Source of the DNA: Lachnospiraceae bacterium
GTDB taxonomy: Bacteria; Bacillota; Clostridia; Lachnospirales; Lachnospiraceae
Direction: 5' to 3'
Assembly: GCA_017461725.1 (NCBI GenBank)
Contig: JAFTXG010000031.1
Coordinates: 62,001-126,000, forward strand
DNA length: 64,000 nt
Part shown: positions 50,459 through 60,324 of the stretch, one piece after another
Layout: each line of letters begins with the position of its first letter
How positions within the stretch are numbered: position 1 is the stretch's first letter
Notes under the pieces: model-generated
The model's input: only the letters and a program-made list of their open reading frames with translations
What the model was told of the DNA's origin: nothing
The model's database searches: none
Position numbers and translations under genes: made by a program

Positions 50459-52939
50459 TCAATCAAATCTCAGCAGCACCGACAGGATACGCTTCACGCA
50501 GACTTCCATTTCCGCTCTGGTCAGCACACCGAGGTCGATGGCTTTAAGAAGACGTCTCGGGAAACCGATATCCATCTTCAGGTCGTTTCCGGCCTTGATC
50601 TCTTTGTAGTGCTCGGCGTGGGTCCACCAGTCAGAGCTGACCATTCCGTCAAAGCCCCACTCGCCTCTCAGGATATCTTCCAGAAGCTCCCGGTTCTCGG
50701 ACGCCCGATGCCCATTGATAATATTGTAAGAGCTCATAATGTACCAGGGTTTTGCGGTTTTTACAATGATCTCAAACACTTTTAAGTAGATTTCGCGGGC
50801 GGCGCGCTCGGACACCCGGGAATCGGAGTGTTTGCGGTTGGTTTCCTTATTATTTAAGGCAAAGTGCTTCACCGAGGGTGCAATGTGCTGGGACTGGATG
50901 CCCTTCACCATGCCTGCAGCCATAGTTCCCGCCAGATAGGGGTCCTCGGAATAATACTCAAAATTGCGTCCGCACAAGGGGCTGCGGTGGATATTTACCG
51001 CGGGGGTCAGCCATGCGGCAATGTTGTTTTCCTTGACTTCCTTGGCACCGGCTTCACCCACGGCGAAGGTGATCTCAGGGTCCCAGGTGCAGGCCAGCAG
51101 CGTCGAGCAGGGGAAGGCGGTAGTATTCACGCCGCACTCCGGCTTGATTCGCAGACCGGCAGGGCCGTCGGCTGTCATGGCGTTGGGGATATGGTACTGG
51201 GGAAGATTTCCAAAACCGCGGGTGTTGGCCACGCCGGTGTTGGGCTGCCCGCCCAGAAGGTGGATCAGTTCTTCCTGTGTAAGCGCTGCGACAAAGTCGT
51301 CCAGGCTCATCTTGCCCTCTGCCACCAGACGGAAATCCGGCTTGTCCGGGCGGTCGGGAATCTCGATGACAGTGGGCTCGTTGACCCATTTCGTGGCATC
51401 CTTCACCGGCTCCAGCGCAGTGTAATCATAATTGTTGGTCTCACCTAAGGGAAGCTCCTCGAAGCTGCCGTCCGCCAGCAGACGCTTTTTCAGGGCGGTG
51501 GGAACCAGCTTGGCGGTGAGCTGCTCGGTCACCCGATCCTCAGCGATGGTGTATACATAGTCGGCCTTCACGGTGTCGCGCACGGAGGTGCCCACGTGGA
51601 GAATGTAATCGCCCTTTTCCAGCACATAAGCAGACTTGGCTACCTTGCCAAGGTCGTCGTAGGAGGCCATGGCATCGACGGGGAAGGTGATGGTCAGCAC
51701 TTCCTTCTCTCCGGGCTGAAGCAGTCCGGTCTTTTTAAAGGCCACAAGACTCTTGGCCGCCTTGCCCAGAAGCCCCTGGGGTGCTGCCGCATAAATCTGG
51801 ATCACTTCTTTTCCGGCAACCGGGCCCACGTTGGTCACACGGACCTGCACGGAGAGATTTTCCCTGTGAGCGATTTTTTCGTCAATCGCATCGCCGTCCA
51901 TTGTCGAGCAAGCACGGTCAGTCACAGCACTGGCAGTTTCATCATCTGCAGTTCCGACTCCGGCGGAAACAACCTCCCAGTCGAATTTCGTATAGGACAA
52001 TCCGTAGCCGAAGGTGTAATTAACCCGCTCTGCGGCTCCGGGCAGTGTCTCAAAATAGCGGTATCCCACGTAAATATCCTCGATGTAGTTCACATAGGCG
52101 TCCGATTCGTGGAAGCCTGCGGTGGACGGATAATCCTCCAGCCGCTTGGCGAAGGTGTCGGACAGCTTTCCGGAAGGGTTTCCAAAGCCGCACAGCAGCT
52201 CAGCGGTCGCCCGTCCGCCCTCCATACCGCCCTGCCATGCCATCAGGACAGACTGGATCCGGTCGTCGGCGAAAAACCATTCGGTGTCCACCATGCCGCC
52301 CACGTTCAGGACCACAACCACCTTGGGGAAGAGCTGTTTTACCTTCTCCACCATGGCCGTCTCCGCAGCGGAGAGGTAGAAATCGCCCCGCTCATAGAGC
52401 GCGCTGCCCTTAGATGCCAGTGCGTATTTGTTCGCGGAATCGCTTGTATCCTCGCCCTCCACCGTGCGGTCCCATTCTTCGCCGGAAAAGCGGGAGATGG
52501 TGATCACTGCTGTGTCCGTAAACGCTCTCGCCTTCGCGCAAAGGTCGTCGGGAAGCTCAGGCTCCGCGATCATGCCGGGGAGATTTCCCGCGCGGTATTG
52601 CTTGTTTACGTATTCACGGTAATAATCTGCCAGACTCTCCTCCACGGAGACGTAATTGTCCAGCGTCTTAAATCCTTCGTATAAATTTCTTATGTACTCG
52701 ACGGTCACATCTCCGCTTCCGCCGCCGCCCTTCACATAGTCAAAGGTACCCTTGCCAAACAGAGCCAGCCGCGTCCCCTTTTTAAACGGAAGCGTCTGCT
52801 TCTGATTTTTCAGCAGAACCATACCTTCCTTTGCCGCATTCTTGGAAAGAGTAATATGCTCTGTACACGCAGTCACTCTCCGGCCGTCTTCTCCCAGCGG
52901 GAGATCAGGCTGAACGTTGATTCGATGCCACTTATCCAT
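50459..52939 (-). CDS. GH3 beta-glycosidase with permuted domain order
   Basis: A protein of about 826 residues in which the usual GH3 order is reversed. The C-terminal-type alpha/beta sandwich comes first (AAKEGMVLLKNQKQTLPF, FGKGTFDYVKGGGGSGDV), then a fibronectin-III-like domain (EVIQIYAAAPQG), and last the catalytic barrel (MTADGPAGLR, KHFALNNKE, and MVSSDWW with the nucleophile Asp). Permuted GH3 enzymes are known from Ruminococcus albus and Butyrivibrio. No signal peptide is seen, so it should act on imported oligosaccharides. ATG at 52939 is 8 bases after AGGAGG; the ATG at 52969 precedes that site and is rejected. Confidence 0.92.
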   Translation of the reverse strand: MDKWHRINVQPDLPLGEDGRRVTACTEHITLSKNAAKEGMVLLKNQKQTLPFKKGTRLALFGKGTFDYVKGGGGSGDVTVEYIRNLYEGFKTLDNYVSVEESLADYYREYVNKQYRAGNLPGMIAEPELPDDLCAKARAFTDTAVITISRFSGEEWDRTVEGEDTSDSANKYALASKGSALYERGDFYLSAAETAMVEKVKQLFPKVVVVLNVGGMVDTEWFFADDRIQSVLMAWQGGMEGGRATAELLCGFGNPSGKLSDTFAKRLEDYPSTAGFHESDAYVNYIEDIYVGYRYFETLPGAAERVNYTFGYGLSYTKFDWEVVSAGVGTADDETASAVTDRACSTMDGDAIDEKIAHRENLSVQVRVTNVGPVAGKEVIQIYAAAPQGLLGKAAKSLVAFKKTGLLQPGEKEVLTITFPVDAMASYDDLGKVAKSAYVLEKGDYILHVGTSVRDTVKADYVYTIAEDRVTEQLTAKLVPTALKKRLLADGSFEELPLGETNNYDYTALEPVKDATKWVNEPTVIEIPDRPDKPDFRLVAEGKMSLDDFVAALTQEELIHLLGGQPNTGVANTRGFGNLPQYHIPNAMTADGPAGLRIKPECGVNTTAFPCSTLLACTWDPEITFAVGEAGAKEVKENNIAAWLTPAVNIHRSPLCGRNFEYYSEDPYLAGTMAAGMVKGIQSQHIAPSVKHFALNNKETNRKHSDSRVSERAAREIYLKVFEIIVKTAKPWYIMSSYNIINGHRASENRELLEDILRGEWGFDGMVSSDWWTHAEHYKEIKAGNDLKMDIGFPRRLLKAIDLGVLTRAEMEVCVKRILSVLLRFD

Positions 52940-52973
52940 ATCGGTAATTGCCTCCTTTTTTGATATCATACAT

Positions 52974-53071
52974 TTTCATGCGAGCATGAAACGCATGACC
53001 TTTTGCCCCTTATATCATAATTATGAAAACTAATTATGGAAACAGTATAACGGACGGGTTTTTCGTGTCAA
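52974..53071 (-). promoter_or_regulatory. Promoter and inverted repeats ahead of the GH3 gene
   Basis: On the minus strand TTGACA (53071-53066), 16-base spacer, TATACT (53049-53044). Downstream, within the leader, are the palindrome CATAATTATG (53017-53026) and TTTCATG-N5-CATGAAA (52974-52992). These fit operator sites for sugar control. The rest of the gap to 53259 holds a TATAGT near 53139 as a possible -10 for the serine hydrolase gene. Confidence 0.5.
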
Positions 53072-53258
53072 GTATGAGTGCGGATATTTAAAACAGATAT
53101 CCGATTTTTGAAAGAAATTTATGAACTTAAATATGGTATAGTAAAGTTGATACCGGAGCGGTAACCGTTGGCTGACAGGGAGGGTCAGGTGATGGGAACG
53201 GAGCCGGAAATCGCAGTACTTGGCTGAGGTTATTTCGAGCGAAAGGGAAGGGTAAAAA

Positions 53259-54440
53259 ATGGACTTTACCAATTTAAAGAATTTTATGGATTACAGAGCT
53301 GAGGCGGTATCGCCGGGCAATGCCATTGAAGTATATCTGAGTGGAAAAAAGGTGTTTCAGTATGCATGCGGTTATTCGGACTGGGAAAATCAGATCCCGA
53401 TGACCGGGGAGGAGATGTTCAATATCTACTCCTGCTCAAAAATCACCACGGTGACCGCCGGAACGCAGCTTTTGGAGCGGGGAAAATTCCTGTTGACGGA
53501 CCCGCTGTATGAATATATTCCTGAGTTTAAGGAGATGTACATAAAAACGGAAAACGGTGAGCTGAAAAAGGCGGAAAATTTTATCACTGTCGGGGACTTA
53601 TTCAGCATGACGGCCGGCTTCACCTACAAGTATAATACGGAGGGCTTTAAGACGGCCCGGGAGGTGACACAGGGCAAAATGGATACGGTGGAGACCATCA
53701 AATGTGTGGCGAAGGATCCGCTGTCCTTCGAGCCGGGAACCCGCTTTCAGTACAGTATCTGCCACGACGTGCTGGCTGCCCTGATCAGCGTGGTGTCCGG
53801 GCAGAAGTTCAGGGATTATGTGCAGGAAAATATTTTTGATCCGCTGGAGATGAAGGACACGGTTTACCACCACACGCCGGAGACGCTGAAGCGGCTGGCA
53901 TGGCAGTATGAGCGGGTGGCACCGGGCAGAGAGGAGTATGACCGCCTGAAGGCTCAGGTGCCGGGTGACGGGTCCGGCCGTGTGTTTAAGAATGCCGGAA
54001 AGAAGATAAGCCATGATTTGGGCGAGGAATATGACAACGGCGGCGCTGGAATCACCACCACCGTATCCGAATATGTCAAATTGATGGCCGCCCTGGCCAA
54101 TTACGGCGTGGGGCTCAACGGAGAGCGGATATTGTCCGGATACTCGGTGAATCTGATGAGAACGAACCGGCTGAGCGGCGAGGCGCTGAAGGCGTACGCG
54201 GTGAGACAGAGCGCGGGCTGCGGATACGGTCTGGGCGTCCGTACCCACATTGACCCGGCGAAATCCGGGGTTATCAGCAACCTGGGTGAGTTCGGCTGGA
54301 GCGGAGCCGCCGGAGCGACTGCGCTGATCGACCCGCAGATCGGTCTGGGCGTGTTTTATGTGCAGCATATGCTGAAGCCCGACGAGAACCGGTATCTGCC
54401 CATGCTTAAGAATGTGGTGTATTCCTGCCTGGATATTTGA
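53259..54440 (+). CDS. Serine hydrolase of the beta-lactamase/EstB family
   Basis: A 393-residue protein with the S-x-x-K nucleophile motif S58-C-S-K61 in NIYSCSKITT and a Tyr in FQYSICHDVL where class C enzymes have Y-x-N; here the Asn is replaced. The closing GWSGAAGATALIDP provides the third motif region. No signal peptide is visible, so it is more likely a cytoplasmic esterase than a beta-lactamase, perhaps removing acyl groups from imported glycans. It begins the third importer cluster; its stop lies within the first codons of the regulator frame, so coupling is likely. GGAAGGG precedes ATG. Confidence 0.85.
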   Translation: MDFTNLKNFMDYRAEAVSPGNAIEVYLSGKKVFQYACGYSDWENQIPMTGEEMFNIYSCSKITTVTAGTQLLERGKFLLTDPLYEYIPEFKEMYIKTENGELKKAENFITVGDLFSMTAGFTYKYNTEGFKTAREVTQGKMDTVETIKCVAKDPLSFEPGTRFQYSICHDVLAALISVVSGQKFRDYVQENIFDPLEMKDTVYHHTPETLKRLAWQYERVAPGREEYDRLKAQVPGDGSGRVFKNAGKKISHDLGEEYDNGGAGITTTVSEYVKLMAALANYGVGLNGERILSGYSVNLMRTNRLSGEALKAYAVRQSAGCGYGLGVRTHIDPAKSGVISNLGEFGWSGAAGATALIDPQIGLGVFYVQHMLKPDENRYLPMLKNVVYSCLDI

Positions 54441-54481
54441 AAATACCCCATGTAAAAATGAAGATTAGGTACGAAAGTGTT

Positions 54482-56575
54482 ATGAAAAAGGGAAGAGAAA
54501 AGAGAAGTTTAGTGGGCATTTTGCTGCCGGCAATGATCGGTATCGTGACCGTGTTCTTGATGTGTTTCACGGTTAAGAGTGCCTATAAAAGCCAGATTAC
54601 CGAGGTGAACCGCTGGCAGAGTCAGGTGATCGACACGTTGGACAGGTCCAGGACCGGTCTGGCGGCGGAAGCCCTGAGATTTGCGGGAAACAACACACTG
54701 CTTAATATTCTGGCAAAAGAAAATCCGACAAACCGGGAGCTGAGGCAGGTTAGGAGTGAGCTGGTTTTACAGTACTCAGGTGAGGTGGAGATCGAATCGG
54801 TATTGCTGGTGGACTGGAACGCGGAAAAGGTCATCTCCGATCAACAGTTTCGCGGCATATCGGTGGCCGATTATGATGAGGAGAAGGGCTACTGTCTTCA
54901 GAAGTTACTGGAAAAATACCGTGACGATCGAAACTGTTTTGTGAGTGTTGAAGCGGGCGCGGGTGAATACAGGCAGTTTTATGTCTATATGACGGCGGAT
55001 CGCCATCTGGTTATCTTTGAGCTGAATCTCGCATCGATCAACGGTCTCCTCTCGGACAATGAGCTGACCAAAATTCTGGATACCTGTGTCTACTATGATG
55101 GAATCCCGTTTTTCTATGTGGGGATTCCGGCGGTATTCGAGGACGGTGACTATCAGACGATGCGGAGCAGCAGACGGTCCTGGCTTGCGGCAGGAGATAC
55201 ATTCCGGGTATTTATGAGAAATGACCGGACTGCCTGTCTGAGTAAGATTGATACCCGCCTGCTGAGCGGATATATCTTTGTCGGCGTCTGGCTGCGCCTT
55301 GTCTTAATTATGGCGACCGGAGTGGCGGTGATGCTGGTGCTCTACCGATATTTAAAGCGGGTGGATTTTCTGAATATCCAACACACGCTGGATATGGCGA
55401 TGATGAAGCAGCGGATAGGGGAAATCAATCGGCATGCGGCGCTGGTCAAGGCCTTTGCGGGGCTAGATCTGCAGCCGGACGAATTTATGGCGCTGGAAGT
55501 GTTCTTTGTCGGTGACGGTGACGCAGGTAAAAACAGGGCGCGGCGGTGTATGATCCTCCATCTGACGGACGAGCATATGTTTGAGGCGCTGGACATACAG
55601 AGCGGAAAGGAGCCGATTTCGGACAGAATCTGCGAGGTGTGCAGGCGTTTTTCCATGTTCGAACAGGTGGAAATCGTTAAGCTCAATCATCAGATGCTGG
55701 CGATCATCATCGCTGAGCAGACGGAGGTTTCGGATGCTGATCTGCTGTCCGTGAGCAGACAGCTTCAGGAGATGATACGAAAGGAAACCCAGTTGTCCGT
55801 CAGCATTGCGATCGGCGAGCCCTATCAGGACAGCAACGATTTTGTGGAAAAGGTACCGGAGCTTTATCGGATGACCGAGCAGACCTTTTTCCACGGGACC
55901 GACAGTATTTTTCTGCAGAACCGTTTTGAGGAGAAAGGGATTATCCCCTATCCCGCTTCCATCGAGCAGGTCATCCTGGCGGAGCTGGAAAAACGGAACA
56001 GGGAGCGGTACGAGCAGCAGCTTGGCCGTTTTATCGAGAGGCTGGAGCAGACAACGCCGTCCATCGCGCGCTGCTATCTGTCTGTGCTGGCGACCAATAT
56101 TGTGAATTATACCAGACTGGGAGCGAATCCGGTGGACAGTCAGATCGTGCAGCAGATCGGAAGCTGTGAGACATTAGGGGAGATAAAGGCGATTTTGTGT
56201 GAGATCATCGGGGAGACACCGGAAAAGGTCGAGCACAAGGAGGCGGAATTTATCCGGGCGGTCTCAGAGCTGATCGAAGCGAAATATTCCGATCCGGACT
56301 TTTGTCTTTCGGACGTGGCTGAGCGCCTGGATATCACGGCATCCTACGCGGGCAAGAAATTCCGCAACAGCTTCAGTAAGTCCTTCAACGCATATATGGC
56401 AGAGTTTCGGGTGGCGAAGGCAGCGCAGCTTCTGCGGACAACCAACTATAAGGTGAAAGAGGTGGGAGAACAGTGCGGATTCCGGACGACCGCCTACTTC
56501 GTCACCATATTTAAAAAACAGACGGAGGTAAGCCCCCAGGAATACCGGGAAAGCGCTGCAGATGCGAATATTTGA
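54482..56575 (+). CDS. Membrane AraC-family sensor-regulator (cluster 3)
   Basis: About 697 residues. Membrane segments near 12-33 and 268-290 enclose an extracellular sensor, a GGDEF-like-spaced cytoplasmic linker follows, and the C-terminus is an AraC DNA-binding domain (FCLSDVAERLDITASYAGKKFRNSF, then YKVKEVGEQCGFRTTAYFVTIFKKQ). It differs clearly from the two paralogous regulators. Start choice is uncertain: TTG at 54437 overlaps the preceding stop, ATG 54458 and ATG 54482 lack strong ribosome sites; ATG 54482 (MKKGREKRS) gives the best membrane head. It probably activates the importer and enzymes encoded next. Confidence 0.85.
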   Translation: MKKGREKRSLVGILLPAMIGIVTVFLMCFTVKSAYKSQITEVNRWQSQVIDTLDRSRTGLAAEALRFAGNNTLLNILAKENPTNRELRQVRSELVLQYSGEVEIESVLLVDWNAEKVISDQQFRGISVADYDEEKGYCLQKLLEKYRDDRNCFVSVEAGAGEYRQFYVYMTADRHLVIFELNLASINGLLSDNELTKILDTCVYYDGIPFFYVGIPAVFEDGDYQTMRSSRRSWLAAGDTFRVFMRNDRTACLSKIDTRLLSGYIFVGVWLRLVLIMATGVAVMLVLYRYLKRVDFLNIQHTLDMAMMKQRIGEINRHAALVKAFAGLDLQPDEFMALEVFFVGDGDAGKNRARRCMILHLTDEHMFEALDIQSGKEPISDRICEVCRRFSMFEQVEIVKLNHQMLAIIIAEQTEVSDADLLSVSRQLQEMIRKETQLSVSIAIGEPYQDSNDFVEKVPELYRMTEQTFFHGTDSIFLQNRFEEKGIIPYPASIEQVILAELEKRNRERYEQQLGRFIERLEQTTPSIARCYLSVLATNIVNYTRLGANPVDSQIVQQIGSCETLGEIKAILCEIIGETPEKVEHKEAEFIRAVSELIEAKYSDPDFCLSDVAERLDITASYAGKKFRNSFSKSFNAYMAEFRVAKAAQLLRTTNYKVKEVGEQCGFRTTAYFVTIFKKQTEVSPQEYRESAADANI

Positions 56576-56684
56576 AATGAAATTCCGATTTTTTGAAATT
56601 TCTTTTTGAAAAAAGCTGTGCTATGGTCTTGGCAAGAGGTTTGATGCATTAAGCCGGACAGTAATAGGGTAAGGAGGAGTTCAC

Positions 56685-57647
56685 ATGAAAGTCAAAAAAC
56701 GGGGCACTGGGACAAGTGTGGTCAGAACAGCGCCAAAGAAAAAATGGTGGCGCGATATCAGCCATTGGCAGCTGACCCTGATGCTTCTGCCGGGTATTAT
56801 TTATACGTTTGTATTTAACTACTGGCCGATGCCGGGTATTGTGATGGCCTTTAAGGAATTTAAGCCCAGATTCGGAATCTGGGGCAGTCCCTGGGTAGGG
56901 TTTGACAATTTTAAGTTTTTGTTTGAATCTACAATGTTTTGGAGATTGATGCGCAATACTGTTTTGTACAATGTTGCATACATCTTAACCGGACTGTTTT
57001 TTCCGATATTTTTCGCGCTCTGTCTGGAGCGGATAAGAAAAAAGTGGTCCCTGAAGATTCTGCAGAGTTCATTTCTGCTCCCGAATTTTATTTCGATCAT
57101 TATTGTTTCTTTTCTTGTGTACGCGTTTTTGTCACCGGATGCGGGATTTATCAACAATTTGATCGTAAGCTTAGGAGGGAAGCCGATATCCTTCTACAGT
57201 GAGTCAAAATACTGGCCGTTTATCCTGGTTTTCGTGGATATCTGGAAGGGTACCGGTTTCAGCACACTGATCTATTACGGAACCATCATGGGTATTGATC
57301 AAAACCTGTATGATGCGGCCGAGATTGATGGGGCCAGCGAGTTGAAGAAGATCAGATATGTCACGCTTCCCCATTTGAAGACCATTGTCATGCTGATCCT
57401 GATCAACAGTATGGGAGGCCTGTTGAATTCCGCCACGGGACTGCACTACAACGTGACGATGAACTCGGGGGCGCTCCTGCCTACCACAGATGTTCTGGGA
57501 ACCTATGTAATGAGAGGCCTGCTGAATAGTACCAACTATGGCGGTTCATCGGCGATTGCTTTCTTTACTGAGATGTTCGGATTTGTGATGGTGCTGGTCA
57601 CAAATGCAATCGTGAGAAAAGTCGACCCGGACAGCGCAATGTTCTAA
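56685..57647 (+). CDS. LplB-type sugar permease 3
   Basis: A 320-residue permease with six membrane segments; FNYWPMPGIVMAFKEFKPRFGIWGSPWVG matches the family N-terminal region and the EAA loop DAAEIDGASELKKIRYVTLP lies near residue 208 (Asp replaces Glu). It is only distantly related to permeases 1 and 2. TAAGGAGG precedes ATG. It forms an operon with the second permease and the lipoprotein, here placed last instead of first. Confidence 0.88.
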   Translation: MKVKKRGTGTSVVRTAPKKKWWRDISHWQLTLMLLPGIIYTFVFNYWPMPGIVMAFKEFKPRFGIWGSPWVGFDNFKFLFESTMFWRLMRNTVLYNVAYILTGLFFPIFFALCLERIRKKWSLKILQSSFLLPNFISIIIVSFLVYAFLSPDAGFINNLIVSLGGKPISFYSESKYWPFILVFVDIWKGTGFSTLIYYGTIMGIDQNLYDAAEIDGASELKKIRYVTLPHLKTIVMLILINSMGGLLNSATGLHYNVTMNSGALLPTTDVLGTYVMRGLLNSTNYGGSSAIAFFTEMFGFVMVLVTNAIVRKVDPDSAMF

Positions 57648-57660
57648 GGAGGAGCCTGAT

Positions 57661-58557
57661 ATGAAAATCAATGACAAAGAAGTGATGCATGCGTTTGCCT
57701 CGATCTGTCTGATCCTGCTGGCGATTATCTGTATCGTTCCGTTTCTGATGGTAATTTCGGCCTCTCTGTCCTCAGAGGATGCGCTTCTCTTTAACGGATA
57801 CAATCTATATCCTCAGGATTTTACGCTGAAGGCTTATGAGGAGCTCATCGGAGGCATGGTAAGCGGCGGATCCGTCATCCCCCGCGCTTATATGGTAACG
57901 ATCTGGAATACCGTGGGAAGTACCCTGTTGATGCTGTGTACAGTTACCCCGGCAGGCTATGCGCTCTCCAGAAAGAATTACCGGTGGAAAAAACTGGTTA
58001 CATATTATTGGCTGATCCCGATGCTGATCGGCGCCGGCGGCGTGGCGAATTATATTCACATCAGCCGTACACTGGGACTCAGAAACTCCATTTGGGTTTT
58101 GCTCCTTCCCGGAGGCTTTTCCGCATGGCAGGCATTTATGTTGAGAAACTTCATGGCTAAAATCGATGACGGCTTTATTGAGGCGGCAAAGATCGACGGC
58201 GCATCGGAGTTTAAGATTTTAACAAAGGTTTTTCTTCCCCTGACAAAGCCGTATGTTGCGGTCATTGCCATGAGAACGATGCTCTCGAACTGGAATGAAT
58301 GGGCGCCCTGTATGCTCTATATGTCAGATGACCGCTATATTACCATCCAGCGATATCTGCAGAAAATTCTGGCGAATATCAGTATGATGAAGATGGCGCT
58401 CATGGAGGGGGGAGAGTTTGCAACGATGGAAAATCTTCCCAGCGAGTCTCTGCGTATGGCTATCTGCGTGATCGCTGCAGCACCGATGGTGTGCCTGTTT
58501 ATGTACTTCCAGAAGTATTTTGTGAAGGGCATCGCGGTCGGAGGAATCAAAGGATAA
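57661..58557 (+). CDS. LplC-type sugar permease 3
   Basis: A 298-residue six-segment permease with EAA loop EAAKIDGASEFKILTKVFLP near residue 180 and the typical end YFVKGIAVGGIKG. It starts 13 bases after its partner with AAGGAGG upstream. The lipoprotein gene follows after 70 bases. Confidence 0.88.
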   Translation: MKINDKEVMHAFASICLILLAIICIVPFLMVISASLSSEDALLFNGYNLYPQDFTLKAYEELIGGMVSGGSVIPRAYMVTIWNTVGSTLLMLCTVTPAGYALSRKNYRWKKLVTYYWLIPMLIGAGGVANYIHISRTLGLRNSIWVLLLPGGFSAWQAFMLRNFMAKIDDGFIEAAKIDGASEFKILTKVFLPLTKPYVAVIAMRTMLSNWNEWAPCMLYMSDDRYITIQRYLQKILANISMMKMALMEGGEFATMENLPSESLRMAICVIAAAPMVCLFMYFQKYFVKGIAVGGIKG

Positions 58558-58627
58558 ACTTGCCGGAGGATTCGAATGTTTTCCGATGGCATGATTTATA
58601 AAAAAAGAAAAAAAGGAGAGAAGAAAC

Positions 58628-60163
58628 ATGAAAAAAGCAATGTCAATGCTGCTGGTGCTGATGATGGTACTGTCCATGCTGACAGCCTGCGGCGAGAGCG
58701 TCGACTCCACGGAGGGCGCAAAAACAACTGAGGCTGCTCAGGATCAGGAAACTCAGGCTGCAGAGCCCACCACCGAGGCGGAGCCGGAGGAAGTGATCAC
58801 CCTGAAGTGGTACTTTAAGGGCGAGATGGACAAGGATACCGGAGACAAGGAGCGTGTTCTCGAGGAAGTGAACAAGCTCTTAGAGGAGCGCTACAGACTG
58901 CGCATCGAGGTGATTGACACGGTTTACGGTGAGTTCAACACCATTATCAACAACGTTGACGCGGCACAGGAAGTCTATGATATCCGATATGTGGGCGGTC
59001 TTGGCACCTACGAAACCCTGATCGATCAGGGCATCCTGATGGATATCACCGATCTGATGAAGGAGTATGCACCCACCCGCTATGCTGCCTACGAGGATTA
59101 CTGGGGAGTACTGGAGAGAGACGGACGTATCTACGCCTGCCTTTGCTATCAGCTGATGTGCAACACCGAGGGTATCGGTGTACATGAGCAGTATCTGGAT
59201 GAGTTTAACATTGACATCAACTCCCTCAAGGACTGGGATGACATCGAAAATCTGATGAAGACTGTTCAGGCCAAGTATCCGGACGCGGTTCAGAATGCTC
59301 CTGCTAAGGTGTTCCCCGCTCATGACGGCTATATCGGCTCAGGCGTAAGCTACTGCTATATTTCCGAGGATTACGCGACCGGCGGCTCCAAGGAGGGCCA
59401 GGTTCCCCAGGTAGTGAGCTACTATGCGACTGAGGAGTTCCGCGAGTACTGTAAGATGCTGAAGCGCTGGGTAGACGAAGGTCTGGTTACCGATATGTAC
59501 GATGCGGGCACGCAAGATTACTGGAAGACCATGGATAAAATCTGGACCGGAAGCCCTGTGTACAAGCCCGGCGGAGATGTGGAGTACTCTAACTCCTGGA
59601 AGACTCCCATGAAGATCGCTCAGTGGTCCGAGTCCTACATGACCTCATCAAAGGTTATGGCTACCATGGCAGGTGTGAGCACCACCAGTGAGCATCCGGA
59701 AGCGGCAGTGAAGCTGCTGGAGGTTCTCTACGCCGATCAGGAAATCTTCAATATGCTTGTATTCGGTATCGAGGGCGAGGACTATGAGGTGATCGGCGAG
59801 AACACAATCAGAAAGATCGACAACGGTTACAGCGGAATGTATAACTGGGAGGCCGGCGATATCACCAGAGGCTATCTGGTTGAGGGACAGGCTGAGGATA
59901 CCTGGGAGCAGACCATCGAGATCAACAACAATGCGGTTATGTCTCCTCTGATGGATGTTATCTTTGATACAACTTCTATCACGACTCAGGTTGCCGACGT
60001 TAAGACGGTGGTTAGCGAGCACACAGCTATGCTGCTCCGCGGTCTGGTGGACGATGCTGACAAGGCAGTGGATGATTTCCTGGCTGCATTAGAGGTTGCC
60101 GGCATTCAGGATATTCTGGATCTGGCACAGGCGCAGATCAACGCTGCGTATGGCGTAGAATAA
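58628..60163 (+). CDS. Solute-binding lipoprotein of importer 3
   Basis: A 511-residue lipoprotein. Signal peptide MKKAMSMLLVLMMVLSMLTAC with lipobox, acidic Thr/Glu linker to about residue 55, then a family 1 solute-binding domain (ITLKWYFKGEMDKDTGDKER) and a C-terminal helical region resembling DUF3502 of YtcQ-type proteins. It shares little with lipoproteins 1 and 2, so importer 3 is an independent system. AAAAGGAGAG precedes ATG. Strong codon bias from here suggests high expression. Confidence 0.87.
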   Translation: MKKAMSMLLVLMMVLSMLTACGESVDSTEGAKTTEAAQDQETQAAEPTTEAEPEEVITLKWYFKGEMDKDTGDKERVLEEVNKLLEERYRLRIEVIDTVYGEFNTIINNVDAAQEVYDIRYVGGLGTYETLIDQGILMDITDLMKEYAPTRYAAYEDYWGVLERDGRIYACLCYQLMCNTEGIGVHEQYLDEFNIDINSLKDWDDIENLMKTVQAKYPDAVQNAPAKVFPAHDGYIGSGVSYCYISEDYATGGSKEGQVPQVVSYYATEEFREYCKMLKRWVDEGLVTDMYDAGTQDYWKTMDKIWTGSPVYKPGGDVEYSNSWKTPMKIAQWSESYMTSSKVMATMAGVSTTSEHPEAAVKLLEVLYADQEIFNMLVFGIEGEDYEVIGENTIRKIDNGYSGMYNWEAGDITRGYLVEGQAEDTWEQTIEINNNAVMSPLMDVIFDTTSITTQVADVKTVVSEHTAMLLRGLVDDADKAVDDFLAALEVAGIQDILDLAQAQINAAYGVE

Positions 60164-60203
60164 GAAAGCGCTGATTAAATCAATAGAAATCGGTTGTATG
60201 ATG

Positions 60204-60237
60204 ACAGCCCCCTGCACCGTGCTGTGCAGGGGGCTGT
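60204..60237 (+). other. Hairpin after lipoprotein gene 3
   Basis: ACAGCCCCCTGCA and TGCAGGGGGCTGT form a perfect 13-base-pair stem with an 8-base loop. There is no T run, so it is probably an mRNA-protecting or partial terminator element separating the lipoprotein from the enzyme genes. Confidence 0.65.
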
Positions 60238-60324
60238 AACAGGTATGGGCACCATGGCGCGCGCTGACGGGCTACTGTCGTGAGGCGAAATGGTGTTATC
60301 AGCCGGGATGAGGGAGGAGTACTT

